Below are positions 4,803 through 5,373 of a DNA stretch of 5,373 bases, piece by piece; the first letter of the stretch is position 1, and each line of letters starts with the position of its first letter. The DNA comes from Actinomycetes bacterium (GTDB lineage: Bacteria; Actinomycetota; Acidimicrobiia; Spongiisociales; UBA5794). Under the pieces are notes generated by a model. It was given only the letters and a program-made list of their open reading frames with translations. It ran no database searches and was not told the DNA's origin. Made by a program: the position numbers and the translations under genes. The stretch lies in the NCBI GenBank assembly GCA_024640745.1, contig JAHEEL010000161.1, positions 1-5,373 on the forward strand, read 5' to 3'.

Positions 4803-4815
4803 CGACCCTGGGTCG
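4803..4815. terminator. Inverted repeat after the unidentified acidic gene
   Basis: CGACCC-T-GGGTCG is a perfect inverted repeat with one central base. On the minus strand it begins 18 bases beyond the TGA stop at 4834-4836, in the spacer before the HdeD-like gene. As RNA it could form five pairs around a three-base loop. No U run follows. It could be a weak terminator separating the two genes or a protein-binding site upstream of the HdeD-like promoter. Confidence 0.25.
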
Positions 4816-4833
4816 GCGATCGGGGAAAGGGTG

Positions 4834-5373
4834 TCAGGCGACGATCGTCTCGCCGTCGAGTTGCTGGACGACGAAGGCGACCACCAGCGATTCCCGCCGC
4901 GGCCACCCGTCGAGGTGATCGAGCGCGGTCGCATTTGCATGCGCCTGGAACTCCGTCGGCGACATGACCGGTTGCGGGCCGACCACGAGCTCCAAGCCCG
5001 GTCGAGCCTTGAGCTCACCGGCGATGAGGTCGAAGCCCTCCATCTCGACGACGGCGAGGCGCAGGTCCTGGCACCTGCGGACGAACCGTAGGGCCACGTC
5101 TCTCGGGAAGAAGCCCTCACCGTCCTCCGAGCGGAATGCGGCCAGCGGATCGAACTCGGAGAGGAGCTCGACCGTCGCCGGATCCTCCTCCGACCAGTCA
5201 TCGGGGGCGTCTTCGCGCTTCGCCTGAGCGCGCACGCCGCCCACTTCGATGAGCCCGTCCACTTGATCGAACGCCATTGGGTCGACGATCTTCTCGGCCA
5301 TCTCGAGTGCGCGAAACAGCTCGCGCAGCTCGAGGTCGTGGACGTCGTCGTCGCCCGCCGGATAGATCTGAAC
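4834..5373 (-). CDS. Unidentified acidic protein, C-terminal 179 residues (start beyond right edge)
   Basis: I do not recognise this protein. An in-frame ATG at 5301 exists, but the frame stays open for all 24 codons from there to the window edge, those codons look like normal protein (an amphipathic L-E-L-R-E-L-F-R-A-L-E helix), and no Shine-Dalgarno sequence precedes the ATG. The gene therefore probably starts outside the window. The visible part is soluble and acidic, without Cys, transmembrane or signal segments. It is predicted as alternating helix and strand: helix (about 13-28), a charged loop rich in D/E (about 52-65), a helix RDVALRFVRRCQ with one Cys, a strand LAVVEMEGFDL, a strand LELVVGP, and a C-terminal strand LVVAFVVQQLDGE. 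The mixed alpha/beta pattern does not point me to a named fold. It lies upstream of the HdeD-like gene on the same strand. Confidence 0.65.
   Translation of the reverse strand, partial: VQIYPAGDDDVHDLELRELFRALEMAEKIVDPMAFDQVDGLIEVGGVRAQAKREDAPDDWSEEDPATVELLSEFDPLAAFRSEDGEGFFPRDVALRFVRRCQDLRLAVVEMEGFDLIAGELKARPGLELVVGPQPVMSPTEFQAHANATALDHLDGWPRRESLVVAFVVQQLDGETIVA

Noticed and set aside
4840..4849. GACGATCGTC palindrome at the end of the unidentified acidic gene
   Set aside because: It lies in the last codons and is built of ordinary GAC/GAT/CGT codons; a 10-bp palindrome inside coding DNA is expected by chance.

Overview
The window is GC-rich with a strong G/C bias at third codon positions. 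Several features suggest a free-living actinomycete: the ParA-like protein closely resembles the orphan actinobacterial type, translation starts sit right after TANNNT boxes (leaderless style), and there is a Thr/Pro-rich lipoprotein linker. A lineage near Acidimicrobiia is my guess, but nothing here fixes the taxonomy. I see no tRNA, rRNA, CRISPR array, transposase, integrase or phage gene. The window reads as ordinary chromosomal backbone with eight genes, two of them cut by the window edges.

Layout. At the left edge is the first part (42 codons) of a minus-strand pyruvate phosphate dikinase gene. A 102-bp divergent spacer, holding a perfect 14-bp palindrome, separates it from a plus-strand CapA-type lipoprotein (230-1375). 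A 133-bp spacer with unusual repeated and complementary GAGAC/GTCTC elements follows. It ends in a leaderless-looking promoter for a two-gene operon: an orphan ParA-like ATPase (1509-2264) overlapping by 4 bp a small CxxC/CxxC zinc-ribbon protein (2261-2587). Convergent to this is a minus-strand FlK-type acyl-CoA thioesterase (2648-3022). Divergent from the thioesterase is an ABHD18/DUF2048-like alpha/beta hydrolase (3177-4151). Next come a minus-strand HdeD/DUF308 membrane protein (4168-4704) and, upstream of it on the same strand, an acidic protein I do not recognise, whose start lies beyond the right edge.

How the genes relate. The only clear functional pairing is the ParA-like ATPase with the zinc-ribbon protein, which are translationally coupled and lack a ParB partner or visible parS sites. 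The thioesterase and hydrolase share a divergent spacer and both belong to ester/thioester-cleaving families, but co-function is only suggestive. The dikinase (central carbon), CapA-like lipoprotein (cell envelope) and HdeD-like protein (membrane, stress) look like unrelated neighbours.

The best candidate for something under-described is the small zinc-ribbon protein. It has two copies of an A-L-F-x-T motif in an acidic N-terminal arm, one of them within a pentapeptide (QAALF) that fits the loose beta-sliding-clamp-binding pattern. Second is the repeat-laden leader upstream of the ParA-like gene. I see no convincing evidence for a new defence or mobile system.
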